Of a stretch of DNA of 64,000 nt, positions 7,753 through 16,186 are shown in pieces. The stretch's first letter is position 1. Every line of letters starts with the position of its first letter. Below the pieces are notes generated by a model, which was given only the letters and a program-made list of their open reading frames with translations, was not told where the DNA came from and ran no database searches. A program made the position numbers and the translations under genes. Source of the stretch: Planctomycetota bacterium (lineage in GTDB: Bacteria > Planctomycetota > Planctomycetia > Pirellulales > PALSA-1355). The stretch spans positions 1 to 64,000 of the forward strand of contig QQVE01000034.1 in NCBI GenBank assembly GCA_003389325.1. The letters are read 5' to 3'.

Positions 7753-8358
7753 CTAGCGGTGAAGCGACTCCCAATGGTCGTACAGCGCAAAGAGAGTTTC
7801 ACGCACGTTGCCGCCGGCCGCGGCAAAGCACTCGGCCACGACCCGCGGCTCGATCCCCGCCGACTCGCCGGCCAGTAGTTGCTCGACGACCGCCAGCGCG
7901 GTCGCGACGCGAGGTTTCATCTCCAACAGCGTGGGCAAACCGGCCGGAGCGTGCGCCGTCACCAGCAAGCCCCACCCGCGCCATCGGCAGCGCAGGTGCA
8001 GGGCCCAGCGACTCGCGATTCCAAGCTGCTCGTAGCCGTCGACAATCAGCAGGTTCGCCCCGCTCTCGGCCGCGCCGCGAGCCCAACCGGTCGGCAGCGT
8101 GCGCCGGCCGCCTTGCAGGGCGAGCCAGTGCGTGCGGCGTCCGGCCGCGGACAGCGGTGCAGCGAGGCTGGCCAACAGCGTCGACTTGCCCGCGCCGTGC
8201 GGCCCGACGATCTGCCCGCGCCAGCCCGACGCGGACAACCGCGCGACCAACGCCTCGGGCGTCGGCCCGGAGCCCGGCAGGTAGCGAACCGCGCCGGGAC
8301 GCACGAACCGCGTCGAGAACGGATTGGTCCGCATGGGTTGCCGCGACGCGAGCGTCAT
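7753..8358 (-). CDS. Small P-loop ATPase, third gene of the DUF3592/arrestin-like operon
   Basis: The product has 201 residues from ATG 8358, whose first bases overlap the stop of the preceding gene (ATGA). Walker A is GPHGAGKST (about residues 52-60) and a Walker B-like strand is NLLIVDGYEQLG (about 99-110), where D is followed by G rather than a catalytic acidic residue; the E two positions later may substitute. LLVTAHAPAGL fits the sensor strand. No ABC signature, LID or HTH is visible. The P-loop and 'VDGYEQ' strand resemble small STAND/KAP-like or GspA-like NTPase cores, but I do not recognise a family. The tight overlap with the two upstream genes implies a shared complex, probably an ATPase recruited to the membrane by the DUF3592 protein (inference). 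Confidence 0.7.
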   Translation of the reverse strand: MTLASRQPMRTNPFSTRFVRPGAVRYLPGSGPTPEALVARLSASGWRGQIVGPHGAGKSTLLASLAAPLSAAGRRTHWLALQGGRRTLPTGWARGAAESGANLLIVDGYEQLGIASRWALHLRCRWRGWGLLVTAHAPAGLPTLLEMKPRVATALAVVEQLLAGESAGIEPRVVAECFAAAGGNVRETLFALYDHWESLHR

Positions 8359-8756
8359 ACCGGCGCCTCCTGCGGCCGCGGCACCGCCCCCAACTGAAAC
8401 GGCACCTCGGCGGCGAGCTCCTTGCCATGCCAGAAAAAGGCCCGCACGCGGACGCACCAGCGGATCTTGACGATCTGCCCGTGGTAGCTCAGCGGGCTGT
8501 TGGGCAGCACCGTGCTCAGACGCCGCGGCTGCCGCAGGTCGACCACATCGTCGAGGTCGGGATCGATCCGCTCGAAGAAATGGACCGCCATGTCCTCGTC
8601 GCCCTTGCCCTCGGTGTGCCACAACACAGACACTTCGACCGCGCGGATCTCCTCGGGGCGTACGCCTTCGAGGAAGAACTGGCCGGCCAGCAGTTCGCCG
8701 GGACGAAACGTCCGCTGCGGCTCATCGAGCATCAGGCTGAGACGGGGATCCATCAT
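8355..8756 (-). CDS. Small protein with arrestin-like beta-sandwich pattern
   Basis: The product has 133 residues from ATG 8756 (MMDPRLSLML), overlapping the upstream stop by ATGA and ending in an ATGA overlap with the ATPase gene. It has no signal peptide or membrane segment. The pattern resembles an arrestin-N domain: FRPGELLAGQFFLEG near the start (the 'PGe.v.G' strand), then IRAVEVSVLWHTEGKG, and LPNSPLSYHGQIVKIRWCV followed by VRAFFWHGKELAAEVPF. The 'P.SY.G....IRW.V.V' signature is typical of arrestin-fold proteins such as SpoOM and eukaryotic alpha-arrestins. This is pattern recognition only and needs a profile or structure search. The genetic coupling suggests it works stoichiometrically with the DUF3592 protein, whose C-terminal half shows the same kind of pattern. 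Confidence 0.62.
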   Translation of the reverse strand: MMDPRLSLMLDEPQRTFRPGELLAGQFFLEGVRPEEIRAVEVSVLWHTEGKGDEDMAVHFFERIDPDLDDVVDLRQPRRLSTVLPNSPLSYHGQIVKIRWCVRVRAFFWHGKELAAEVPFQLGAVPRPQEAPV

Positions 8757-10057
8757 GAGACGAGCTGTCCGGCAAGGGCAGGGTGGACCACGATCTGAAA
8801 CTCGCGCTCGAACTTTGGGCGCCCTTTGACGTGGCCGCGCACGATCAACTTCCAACTCACTTCGTTGTAGATGGCCAGGAACGAGTGCATGGCGCCCTCG
8901 GGCACCTGCACCTGGCAGCGGCTTTCGAACGGCAGCCCCTGAGGAATCTCGAAGTCTTCGCGCACGAAGCAGCGGTACTCGTACACGCGGCGTATTTCGG
9001 TGCGCGTGTCGGTGCCTTGGTGGTAGGTGGCGCGTTCGTCGCAGGCCAGCCAAACCTCCAGCGATCGCATATTGAGCCGCCCGGCCTGCGACAAAAACAC
9101 TTCGTACGGCATGCCGGGCACCAGCGGATGGTCGGAGATCTCGAGTCGCGTTGGCCCTACGCCCGTGGCCACGAGAATCTGCCGCGAGAAATAGACGATC
9201 AGCCAGACGCCTCCGGCGGCAAAGGGCAGCAGCGTCAATGCCATCACCCAGTCGGGCTCGCCCAGGGCGATGTCGCGCACCACCATGACGACGAAACCCG
9301 CCACCAGCGCGTTCCACAAGATGCAGGCCGCCATGGCCGCAAACAGCGTCCAGCCAAACGTGGCCGAAATCGGCAGCCGGTAGGCCAGCTTGGTGCCGGG
9401 GCTGTTCGTTTGGTTCGAACCGTCGGGCACGTTGGGAAAGTGGCGTTCGCCGGCCTCGGCCTCGAACCAATCGACCGCCGCCGCCGAGTCGAGCACGCTG
9501 CGACGCTCTTCCGAAGCATTCCAATGCGCCAACTCGTAAATCATCCGCCCGCCGCCGATGACGATAAACGACAGCGGAATCAGCAGCGACACGTATAGCC
9601 ACAGGCTATACCCACGCACGAGCACCACCCGCTGCGGATCGAGCGGATCGTACCAACAGGGGTATTTCTTGCCGACTTCGAACTGCTCGATCACGGATTT
9701 GACGCCGGCCTCGTCGGACGAATAGAGGTTCGTTACGTCGTAGACTCCGTCGGCCTCCCGCGCGCGGCCCGCCGCCTCGTACTTCAGGGCGAACTCCGGG
9801 CGGAATTGAACCGGCTCGCCTTCGGCCGTCTCCTTGCTGCCTACGCGCTTGCCGACGAGGACGCACGTGGTTTCCTCGAACTGGCGATTGGCACGCCACT
9901 CGGGCCAGGCCAGGGCAACCAGCATGTAGGCCATCGTGCCGCAGCCGACGACGAAGAAAATGCCGAAGAACAGCGCCTCGCCGAAACTGCCCACGGTCTT
10001 CGAGCCCGTGCGCCGTCCGCCGCGTTTCTTTTCATAAAGCCTGAACAGACGAGACAA
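8753..10057 (-). CDS. DUF3592-type membrane protein with arrestin-like C-terminal region
   Basis: The preferred start is TTG 10057, which has AAGGA seven nt upstream and begins LSRLFRLYEKKRGGRR; it gives 434 residues. An ATG at 10144 would add 29 low-complexity Arg/Pro residues. A membrane segment (GEALFFGIFFVVGCGTMAYM) is followed by a DUF3592 domain (extracytoplasmic or lumenal-type beta domain, ending YPCWYDPLDPQRVVLVRGY), a second membrane segment (LWLYVSLLIPLSFIVIGGG), and two further hydrophobic segments around residues 240-300. The C-terminal soluble region (MPYEVFLSQAGRLNMRSLEV through RGHVKGRPKFEREFQIVVHP) resembles an arrestin-type beta-sandwich. It overlaps the next gene by ATGA. 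The family has no established function; eukaryotic-like domains of this kind recur in planctomycetes. Confidence 0.72.
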   Translation of the reverse strand: MSRLFRLYEKKRGGRRTGSKTVGSFGEALFFGIFFVVGCGTMAYMLVALAWPEWRANRQFEETTCVLVGKRVGSKETAEGEPVQFRPEFALKYEAAGRAREADGVYDVTNLYSSDEAGVKSVIEQFEVGKKYPCWYDPLDPQRVVLVRGYSLWLYVSLLIPLSFIVIGGGRMIYELAHWNASEERRSVLDSAAAVDWFEAEAGERHFPNVPDGSNQTNSPGTKLAYRLPISATFGWTLFAAMAACILWNALVAGFVVMVVRDIALGEPDWVMALTLLPFAAGGVWLIVYFSRQILVATGVGPTRLEISDHPLVPGMPYEVFLSQAGRLNMRSLEVWLACDERATYHQGTDTRTEIRRVYEYRCFVREDFEIPQGLPFESRCQVQVPEGAMHSFLAIYNEVSWKLIVRGHVKGRPKFEREFQIVVHPALAGQLVS

Positions 10058-10171
10058 ATCGAAATTCCTTCTCGAAGACGGCCGTGCCTGGGGTGGCGGC
10101 GCCAAACGATGCCCACGGCGAGCCGGACGCAGAGCCCACGCCATCCGGCGCTGCGACCCGGGAAACGGGCC

Positions 10172-10179
10172 ATTATAAT
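10172..10179. promoter_or_regulatory. Palindromic -10 candidate between divergent genes
   Basis: ATTATAAT (10172-10179) is a perfect palindrome that supplies a consensus TATAAT on both strands, between the minus-strand DUF3592 operon and the plus-strand PQQ gene. The -35 positions on both strands match poorly, so it may be a bidirectional weak promoter. Confidence 0.3.
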
Positions 10180-10271
10180 CGGCCGACGGTGCCCCCTTGC
10201 CCGCGCGCTGCACCCGCTCGCCAAGGCGCTTGACGCCTATTCTGATCTTCCGCACGCCAAAGGACAACCGA

Positions 10272-11546
10272 ATGCCCCGCCACCTGCCCCAACGGGCTTG
10301 CCGCCGGACGGTCTCCGCGACCGGCTGCCTGTCGATCGCCATACTGCTGGCCGTCGCGGCGTTTCCGGCCGCTGCCGGCGATTGGCCGCAGATCCTCGGT
10401 CCGTCGCGCGACGGCAAGGCCGACGGCGAACAACTCGTCGCCTGGCCCCGCTCAGGCCCGCAGGTGGTCTGGCAACGCGAGGTGGGGCAGGGATTCGCCG
10501 GCGTGGCCGTCGTCGGCCAGCACGCCGTGGTGTTTCATCGCGTCGCCGACCTTCTCGTGGCCGAAGGCCTCGACGCGGCCAGCGGCGATCGCAAGTGGAA
10601 AGTCACGTTCCCCACCCGCTACCGCGGCGGCATCTCGCCCGATAACGGACCGCGGTGCGTGCCGCTGGTGCACGAGGGGCGCGTGTATCTCGTCGGCCCG
10701 GGCGGGGAGCTGGCCTGCGTGACGCTCGATTCGGGAAAGAAACTTTGGCAGCGCCAGGTAATCCAAGAGTTCGACGCCCCCGAGGGCTACTTCGGCGCCG
10801 GCAGCAGCCCCATCGTCGAAGGCGACAAGCTGTTACTCAACGTCGGCGGGCGCGACGGCGCAGGCATCGTGGCCTTCGCGCTCGACGACGGCCGCACGGT
10901 CTGGAAGAGTACCGACGAGGCGGCCAGCTACTCGTCGCCCGTGGCGGCCACCGTCGACGGGGTGCGTCACGTGATCTTCGCCGCGCGGCTGAACGTCGTC
11001 TCGCTCGATCCGGCCACGGGCCGCGAGCGGTTTCGTTTCCCCTTCGGCCAACGCGGTCCGACGGTCAACGCCGCCAACCCGCTGGTGCTGGGCGACCACG
11101 TGTTCGTCTCGGCCAGCTACGGCGTGGGAGCCCGCTGGGCCAAGATCAGCGCCGACGACGTGACCGTGGAATGGGAGAGCGACGAGGTGATGTCCAGCCA
11201 GTACACGACCTGCATCGAGACCGGCGGCGTGATGTACGGCATCGACGGGCGACAGGACATCGGCGTGGCCCGCTTCCGCGCCTTCGACCCGCGCAGCGGC
11301 GACGTCTTTTGGACCGAAGAGGGCTTTGGCACCGGCAACTTGATTCTGGCCGGCGGCATGCTGCTGGTGCTCAAGACCGACGGAGAACTCGTCCTGATCG
11401 CCCCGTCGCGCGACGGCTACGACCAGGAGGGCACCACACGGCTGTTCGACACAACCGTGCAGGCCCTTCCGGCACTATCGAATGGACTACTCTTCGCCCG
11501 CGATACCGGCACGCTGAAGTGCGTGCGCGTGGGCAAGCGCAACTAG
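10272..11546 (+). CDS. Exported PQQ-like beta-propeller protein (BamB/quinoprotein-type repeats)
   Basis: The product has 424 residues from ATG 10272. A signal peptide (about residues 1-36, hydrophobic core CLSIAILLAVAAFPAAAG) precedes DWPQILGPSRDGKADGEQL, the usual opening of planctomycete PQQ-propeller proteins ('WPQFRGPxRDG'). Blade motifs with ASGDRKWKV, DSGKKLWQRQV, DDGRTVWKS, ATGRERFRF, RSGDVFWTEE recur at about 45-60 residue spacing, so most of the protein is one propeller. No catalytic residues of PQQ dehydrogenases can be assigned. A periplasmic scaffold or protein-protein interaction role is likely. It is divergent from the DUF3592 operon and convergent with the alpha-CTD gene. Confidence 0.85.
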   Translation: MPRHLPQRACRRTVSATGCLSIAILLAVAAFPAAAGDWPQILGPSRDGKADGEQLVAWPRSGPQVVWQREVGQGFAGVAVVGQHAVVFHRVADLLVAEGLDAASGDRKWKVTFPTRYRGGISPDNGPRCVPLVHEGRVYLVGPGGELACVTLDSGKKLWQRQVIQEFDAPEGYFGAGSSPIVEGDKLLLNVGGRDGAGIVAFALDDGRTVWKSTDEAASYSSPVAATVDGVRHVIFAARLNVVSLDPATGRERFRFPFGQRGPTVNAANPLVLGDHVFVSASYGVGARWAKISADDVTVEWESDEVMSSQYTTCIETGGVMYGIDGRQDIGVARFRAFDPRSGDVFWTEEGFGTGNLILAGGMLLVLKTDGELVLIAPSRDGYDQEGTTRLFDTTVQALPALSNGLLFARDTGTLKCVRVGKRN

Positions 11547-11603
11547 TTGCCCACCGGGCAACTGGCGGCAAATCGCGTCGACTCTCGCAAGAAGCATTCC
11601 GTG

Positions 11604-11879
11604 CTAGACGGTCTGCATGGTCTCGCGCTTGGTGCGGCGGTAGAAGCCGACGCCCTCCAGGGCCTTGTACACCTCTTCGAGCGTTTTCTCGCCGAAGTTG
11701 GAGATGCTCAGCAGGTCATCCCGCGTGCAGTGCAGCAGGTCGTTGACCGTGAAAATGCCTCGCTCCTCCAGGCAATTGGTCGTCCGCACCGAAAGCCCGA
11801 TCTCGGCTGTGCTCATTTCCAGCCGCTCGCTCATGTCCTCGGCTTGGGTGTCGATCTTGGGCAGTGGAATGCGGGTCAT
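11604..11879 (-). CDS. Free-standing RNA polymerase alpha C-terminal domain protein
   Basis: The product has 91 residues from ATG 11879, with a strong GAGGGAGGGA ribosome site seven nt upstream. About 30 residues of linker are followed by the alpha-CTD fold: IGLSVRTTNCLEERGIFTV, then NDLLHCTRDDLLSISNFGEK and TLEEVYKALEGVGF. Compared with E. coli alpha-CTD (LTVRSANCLK ... NLGKKSLTEI), the DNA-contacting Arg265, Asn268, Gly296 and Lys298 equivalents are kept. The N-terminal domain of RpoA is missing, so it cannot assemble polymerase by itself. It could bind UP-element-like DNA, occupy activator contacts or act as an adaptor. The gene stands alone, not in a ribosomal/rpoA operon, and converges with the PQQ gene 57 bp away. 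Confidence 0.9.
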   Translation of the reverse strand: MTRIPLPKIDTQAEDMSERLEMSTAEIGLSVRTTNCLEERGIFTVNDLLHCTRDDLLSISNFGEKTLEEVYKALEGVGFYRRTKRETMQTV

Positions 11880-12263
11880 AGGGGTCCCTCCCTCAGCATA
11901 GAAGAGTTTGAAAAAAACTCGCGAAACAGCCTGGTGTGGTTCGAGCTGCCTCGTCGGTGGCCACTCCTGTTGGCCAAACTTGGACGCAGTATAGCAACCT
12001 GGCTGGAAAAACGTATCGGTTAGGCAAGATTTTTCGACAAGTTTTCCACACCCCAGCTAGCACCACCGCGGGGCCCTCAGCGGGGCTGTCCAGCGCCGCG
12101 ACGCGCGGCCGGCGTCGACCCTTTGCCGGCTGCCATTCTGCGGTGCCAAACGAGCGGAACAGCGCGACGTCGAACCAGCCAGCGCGGCTGGTCGAAGCGC
12201 GGGCTCGTATACTATAAAGAGACCCGTTGAAGCCCTTCTGGCCGCCTGAGGAACCCTCCCGCC
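11880..12263. other. Divergent intergenic region between the alpha-CTD gene and uvrD
   Basis: These 384 bp contain no credible gene. For uvrD, a TATACT (12208-12213) overlapping TATAAA (12213-12218) lies about 50 bp upstream of the TTG start, with a poor -35. On the minus strand a TATACT (11993-11988) lies about 110 bp upstream of the alpha-CTD start, also without a clear -35. The middle holds a GC-rich block (about 12060-12125). Nothing resembling tRNA or a riboswitch is seen. Confidence 0.45.
12208..12218 (+). promoter_or_regulatory. Candidate -10 region for uvrD
   Basis: TATACT and TATAAA overlap at 12208-12218, the only AT-rich promoter-like element in a GC-rich region, 46 nt before the TTG start codon. 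The -35 region is weak, so this could be an activated or extended promoter. Confidence 0.35.
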
Positions 12264-14591
12264 TTGTGGAGTCAACTGCTGGATTCGCTCACTCCCGCCC
12301 AGCGGGAGGCCGTCGAGCACCTGGAAGGCCCGCTCTTGATCCTGGCCGGGCCGGGCAGCGGTAAGACCCGCGTCGTCACGCACCGCGTGGCCAATCTGTT
12401 GCGCCACGGCGTGCCGGCCGGCCAGATCCTGGCCTTGACGTTCACCAACAAGGCGTCCGACGAAATGCGGACCCGCATCGAGGCGTTGGCTCCCGGCAGC
12501 CGGGTCTGGGTGAGCACGTTCCATCGTTTCTGCTCGCGGCTGCTGCGGCAGTATGCCCCCCACGTCGGGTTGGCCGAAAACTTCACGATCTACGACACCT
12601 ACGACAGCCGCCAGGCCCTGAAGCGCACGCTCTTCGACCTGGAGATCGACGCCACGCTCTATCCGCCGGAACGGATCGCCGCGGCCATCAGTTGGGCCAA
12701 GAACAACCTAATCACTCCGGCCGAGTACCAGCCCCGCCGCGGGGCACCGCTGGGAAACATCGTGGCCCGGGCCTACCCGGCCTACCAGGCCCGGCTGCTG
12801 GCCTCGAGCGCCGTCGACTTCGACGACCTGCTGCTGCATGTGGCCACACTGTTGCGCGAGAGCCCCGAGATCCGGGCCACGCTCGACGCGCGCTACCAGC
12901 ACATCCTGGTCGACGAATATCAGGACACCAACCTGGCCCAGTACACCATCGCTCGAGCGCTGTCGATCGATCATCCGAACCTGGCGGTCACAGGCGATCC
13001 CGACCAGTCGATCTACGGCTGGCGCGGCGCGAACCTGAGCAACATCCTCGACTTCGACGACGACTATCCCGACGTGCACGTCGTGAAGCTCGAGCGCAAC
13101 TACCGCAGCACGAAGCGGATTCTGCGCGTCGCCGATCACCTGATTAACTACAACGTGCGCCGCAAGCAGAAGGGCCTGTACACCGAAAACGACGACGGCA
13201 CGCTGGTGCGGCTGGTGACTTATCCCTCGCAGCGCGAAGAGGCCGAGAGCATCGCCGCACGCATCGTGGCCGAGGTGCGAGCCGGCCGGCGGCGGCCGCG
13301 CGATTTCGCGATCTTCTACCGCATCAACGCGCTGTCGCGCAGCATCGAGTTTGCCTTGCGCGACGCGGGCGTTCCGTACCAGATGGTCAACGGGCTGGAG
13401 TTCTACCAGCGCCGCGAGATCAAGGACGTGCTGGCCTACCTGCACCTGGTGAACAACCCGCGCGACGACGTGTCCTTCTTGCGGATCGTAAACAACCCGC
13501 CGCGGGGCATCGGCAAGAGTTCGCTCGCGCACCTGGCCACCCACGCCGACCGGCACAGCATGTCGCTGCTGGACGCGGCCCGCGAGAGCGGCCTGATCGA
13601 ATCGCTGACCAAGCGGGCGGCGGTGGCCGTGGCCAAATTCGTTTCGCTGTACGACCGCTTGTCGATTCTGGCGGCCGAGCCGGTTGAGGAGATTCTGGGC
13701 CACGTGCTGGCCGAGTCGGGCTACAAGCAGTACCTCGAAGACTCCGAGAACGAAGACGACATGGAGCGGCTGGCCAACATCGAGGAATTGCTCACCGCCG
13801 CCCGGCAGTTCGACGAGGCGTACGTCGGCGACAGCCCGCTCGAGTCGTTTCTGGAGGAGGCCTGCCTGGTCAACGACACCGACGCCTGGCAGAGCGAGGA
13901 CGACCGCGTGACGATGATGACGCTGCACGCCTCGAAGGGGCTAGAGTTCCCCGTGGTGAACATCGTCGCCCTGGAAGACGGCCTCCTGCCGCACGAGCGG
14001 AGCCGCAACGACGACGAGTCGCTGGAAGAAGAGCGGCGACTGCTGTTCGTGGGTATCACCCGAGCCCGCGAGGAGCTGCACATGAGCCTGGCGAGCCGGC
14101 GCGAGTTCCGCGGCCAGCGACGCCGCACCGTGCCCAGCCAGTTCCTGATGGAGCTGCCGCGCGGCGAAATGGACGTGGTGACCGTGGGCGGGCTGGCCGA
14201 GCGCTACTTCGACGAGGACGCGGCGGCCGGCGACGGCTTCGACGACGAATACCCGGAAGAGCCCCCCTGGGAAATGGACCTGGACGACGAATCCGGCCCG
14301 GTCGACGAGCGCGGCGGCGAAGAGCCCGCCGCGGTTGCTCCACCGGTCCTTGCCCCGTTGACCACGGCGGCCGATTTGGAAAGCAAGACGACCGCCGAGT
14401 TGCCGCGGGTCTCGCCCGACGTGTTTCACCAGGGCATGGTCGTACGGCATCCCATTTACGGCTTGGGCAAGATCATCGCGCTGTCGGGCCGTGGCGATCG
14501 CCGCACCGCCTCGGTGGCCTTTGCCACGGGCGCCGGCGAGCGGCGATTCGTGCTCTCGGCCAGCCCGCTGCGGCCGGCCCGTTCCGATTGA
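12264..14591 (+). CDS. uvrD: UvrD/PcrA-type superfamily 1 DNA helicase
   Basis: The product has 775 residues from a TTG codon at 12264 (GAGGAA about 11 nt upstream). Helicase motifs in order: Q motif LTPAQREAVEHLEGPLLI; Walker A LAGPGSGKTRVVT (about 29-41); Ia LTFTNKASDEM; II LVDEYQDTNLAQY (about 215); III VTGDPDQSIYGWRGA; IV LERNYRSTKRI; V MTLHASKGLEF; VI EERRLLFVGITRAREEL. The C terminus after about residue 655 is an acidic linker (rich in D/E) followed by HQGMVVRHPIYGLGKIIALS, the PcrA-type Tudor-like tail that in homologues contacts RNA polymerase. Roles are 3'-5' unwinding in nucleotide-excision and mismatch repair and clearing of RecA filaments or stalled polymerase. Mfd lies 1.6 kb downstream on the same strand. 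Confidence 0.96.
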   Translation: MWSQLLDSLTPAQREAVEHLEGPLLILAGPGSGKTRVVTHRVANLLRHGVPAGQILALTFTNKASDEMRTRIEALAPGSRVWVSTFHRFCSRLLRQYAPHVGLAENFTIYDTYDSRQALKRTLFDLEIDATLYPPERIAAAISWAKNNLITPAEYQPRRGAPLGNIVARAYPAYQARLLASSAVDFDDLLLHVATLLRESPEIRATLDARYQHILVDEYQDTNLAQYTIARALSIDHPNLAVTGDPDQSIYGWRGANLSNILDFDDDYPDVHVVKLERNYRSTKRILRVADHLINYNVRRKQKGLYTENDDGTLVRLVTYPSQREEAESIAARIVAEVRAGRRRPRDFAIFYRINALSRSIEFALRDAGVPYQMVNGLEFYQRREIKDVLAYLHLVNNPRDDVSFLRIVNNPPRGIGKSSLAHLATHADRHSMSLLDAARESGLIESLTKRAAVAVAKFVSLYDRLSILAAEPVEEILGHVLAESGYKQYLEDSENEDDMERLANIEELLTAARQFDEAYVGDSPLESFLEEACLVNDTDAWQSEDDRVTMMTLHASKGLEFPVVNIVALEDGLLPHERSRNDDESLEEERRLLFVGITRAREELHMSLASRREFRGQRRRTVPSQFLMELPRGEMDVVTVGGLAERYFDEDAAAGDGFDDEYPEEPPWEMDLDDESGPVDERGGEEPAAVAPPVLAPLTTAADLESKTTAELPRVSPDVFHQGMVVRHPIYGLGKIIALSGRGDRRTASVAFATGAGERRFVLSASPLRPARSD

Positions 14592-14649
14592 CGAAGTTGG
14601 TTCCCAACGAATCCCTCCGATTGACCGCAGCTTGGGCCCGCGCTGAAGC

Positions 14650-16098
14650 ATGTCGACCGCCTACCCCAAGATCGCTCAGCTAAAGACCGTCGACGCGCTG
14701 CGCGAGCGATTCGCTGCGTTGGGCGTCGAACTGCCGATCGACGAAGTTATTCTCACCGCCGAAGCCGGCTCGCCGCTGGCCGAGCCGCTGGCAATGGGAC
14801 CCTTCATGCTCGGCAATCGTTGGTGCATCCATCCGATGGAAGGCTGGGATGCGAATCCCGACGGCTCGCCGTCACCGCACACGCTCAGGCGCTGGCGGCA
14901 CTTCGGACTCAGCGGCGCGAAGCTGATCTGGGGCGGCGAGGCCGCGGCCGTTGTGCCGGCAGGCCGCGCGAACCCCAACCAAACGCTGGGCACGCCCGGC
15001 AACCGCGCCGGTCTGGCGGCCCTGTTGGCCGAAACCCGCGACGCGCACCAGCAAGCGTTCGGCGACACGGGCGACTTGTGCGTCGGCTTGCAACTCACGC
15101 ACTCGGGCCGATTCTGCCGTCCCAACGGACCGAAGCTGGAACCGCGGCTGGCCTACCATCATCCGTTGCTCGATGCCAAGTTCGGCATCGATCCCGACGA
15201 CGCCTCGCTGGTCGTGACCGACGACGACGTCGAACGCCTGATCGAGGCCTATGTCGCCGCCGCGGCGACGGCACAGGAACTCGGCTACGACTTCGTCGAC
15301 GTGAAGTCGTGCCACGGGTACTTGCTGCACGAGTTTTTGAGCGCTCGCACACGCCCCGGCAAGTACGGCGGCGACTTCGCCGGCCGCACTCGGTTGCTCA
15401 CCACCATCATCGATCGGATTCAATCGGAATGCCCCGGCTTGCCGATCGGCGTTCGCCTGAGCGTGTTCGATACGGTGCCGTATCAGACGAGCCGTGAGGT
15501 GGGACAGCCCTGGCCGTTTGAAGATCACTTGCCCTACGAGTTGGGCTTCGGCGTGGCCCAGGAAGATCCGCTGGCGATCGATCTGACCGAGCCGATCGAG
15601 TTGATTCGCCTGCTGCATTCCCGCGGGGTGATGGCGGTCAACGTGTCGTGCGGCAGTCCCTACTATTGTCCCCACGTGCAGCGGCCGGCGATCTTTCCTC
15701 CCAGCGACGGCTACCAACCGCCCGAGGACCCGCTGCTGGGCGTGTGGCGCCAGATCGATGCGGCCCGGCAGTGCAAGGAAGCCGTGCCCGAGATGGTGAT
15801 GATCGGCACGGGCTACACCTACCTGCAGGACTTCGTGCCGCAGGTGGCCCAGGCCGTGGTGCGGCAGGGCTGGATCGACGCGGTCGGGCTGGGGCGGATG
15901 GTGCTTTCCTATCCCGAGCTGCCGGCCGACACGCTCGCCAGCGGACGGATGGAGCGCAAGCGCGTCTGCCGCACGTTCAGCGATTGCACGACCGCCCCCC
16001 GCCAGGGTCTGGTATCCGGCTGCTTTCCGCTGGACCCCTACTACAAGTCGCTGCCCGAGGCCGAACAGCTCAAGACGCTGAAGCGCGATCTGGGCTAA
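14650..16098 (+). CDS. NADH:flavin oxidoreductase, Old Yellow Enzyme family
   Basis: The product has 482 residues from ATG 14650. It is an FMN-binding TIM barrel: LGNRWCIHPMEGWDANPDGS at the start, QLTHSGRFCRPNG in the middle, then YDFVDVKSCHGYLLHEFLS with the conserved CHGYL active-site histidine, and RTRPGKYGGDFAGR. Late strands GVMAVNVSCGSPYY and WIDAVGLGRMVLSYPEL bind the FMN phosphate. The C-terminal cysteines CRTFSDC...SGCFPLD resemble the iron-sulfur region of dienoyl-CoA reductase relatives but with fewer cysteines, and the second flavin/NAD domain of that subgroup is absent. It probably reduces activated C=C bonds; substrate unknown. It lies 58 nt downstream of uvrD and may share its transcript. 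Confidence 0.88.
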   Translation: MSTAYPKIAQLKTVDALRERFAALGVELPIDEVILTAEAGSPLAEPLAMGPFMLGNRWCIHPMEGWDANPDGSPSPHTLRRWRHFGLSGAKLIWGGEAAAVVPAGRANPNQTLGTPGNRAGLAALLAETRDAHQQAFGDTGDLCVGLQLTHSGRFCRPNGPKLEPRLAYHHPLLDAKFGIDPDDASLVVTDDDVERLIEAYVAAAATAQELGYDFVDVKSCHGYLLHEFLSARTRPGKYGGDFAGRTRLLTTIIDRIQSECPGLPIGVRLSVFDTVPYQTSREVGQPWPFEDHLPYELGFGVAQEDPLAIDLTEPIELIRLLHSRGVMAVNVSCGSPYYCPHVQRPAIFPPSDGYQPPEDPLLGVWRQIDAARQCKEAVPEMVMIGTGYTYLQDFVPQVAQAVVRQGWIDAVGLGRMVLSYPELPADTLASGRMERKRVCRTFSDCTTAPRQGLVSGCFPLDPYYKSLPEAEQLKTLKRDLG

Positions 16099-16186
16099 CC
16101 CGCGTAGGTGTCGCACGCGGTAGTCCACGCTGCGGGCGTGAACGATCTTCTCCGCTGGGGCCCGCGCCGCTAGAATTCTCCCACGC

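Noticed and set aside
8753..10417. Longer N terminus of the DUF3592 protein up to position 10417
   Set aside because: The added residues are Arg/Pro/Gly-rich, run into the divergent promoter region and lack conservation-like features; TTG 10057 has a good ribosome site.
11547..12023. A 158-codon plus-strand frame across the alpha-CTD gene
   Set aside because: It overlaps the alpha-CTD gene on the other strand and shows no motif or ribosome site.
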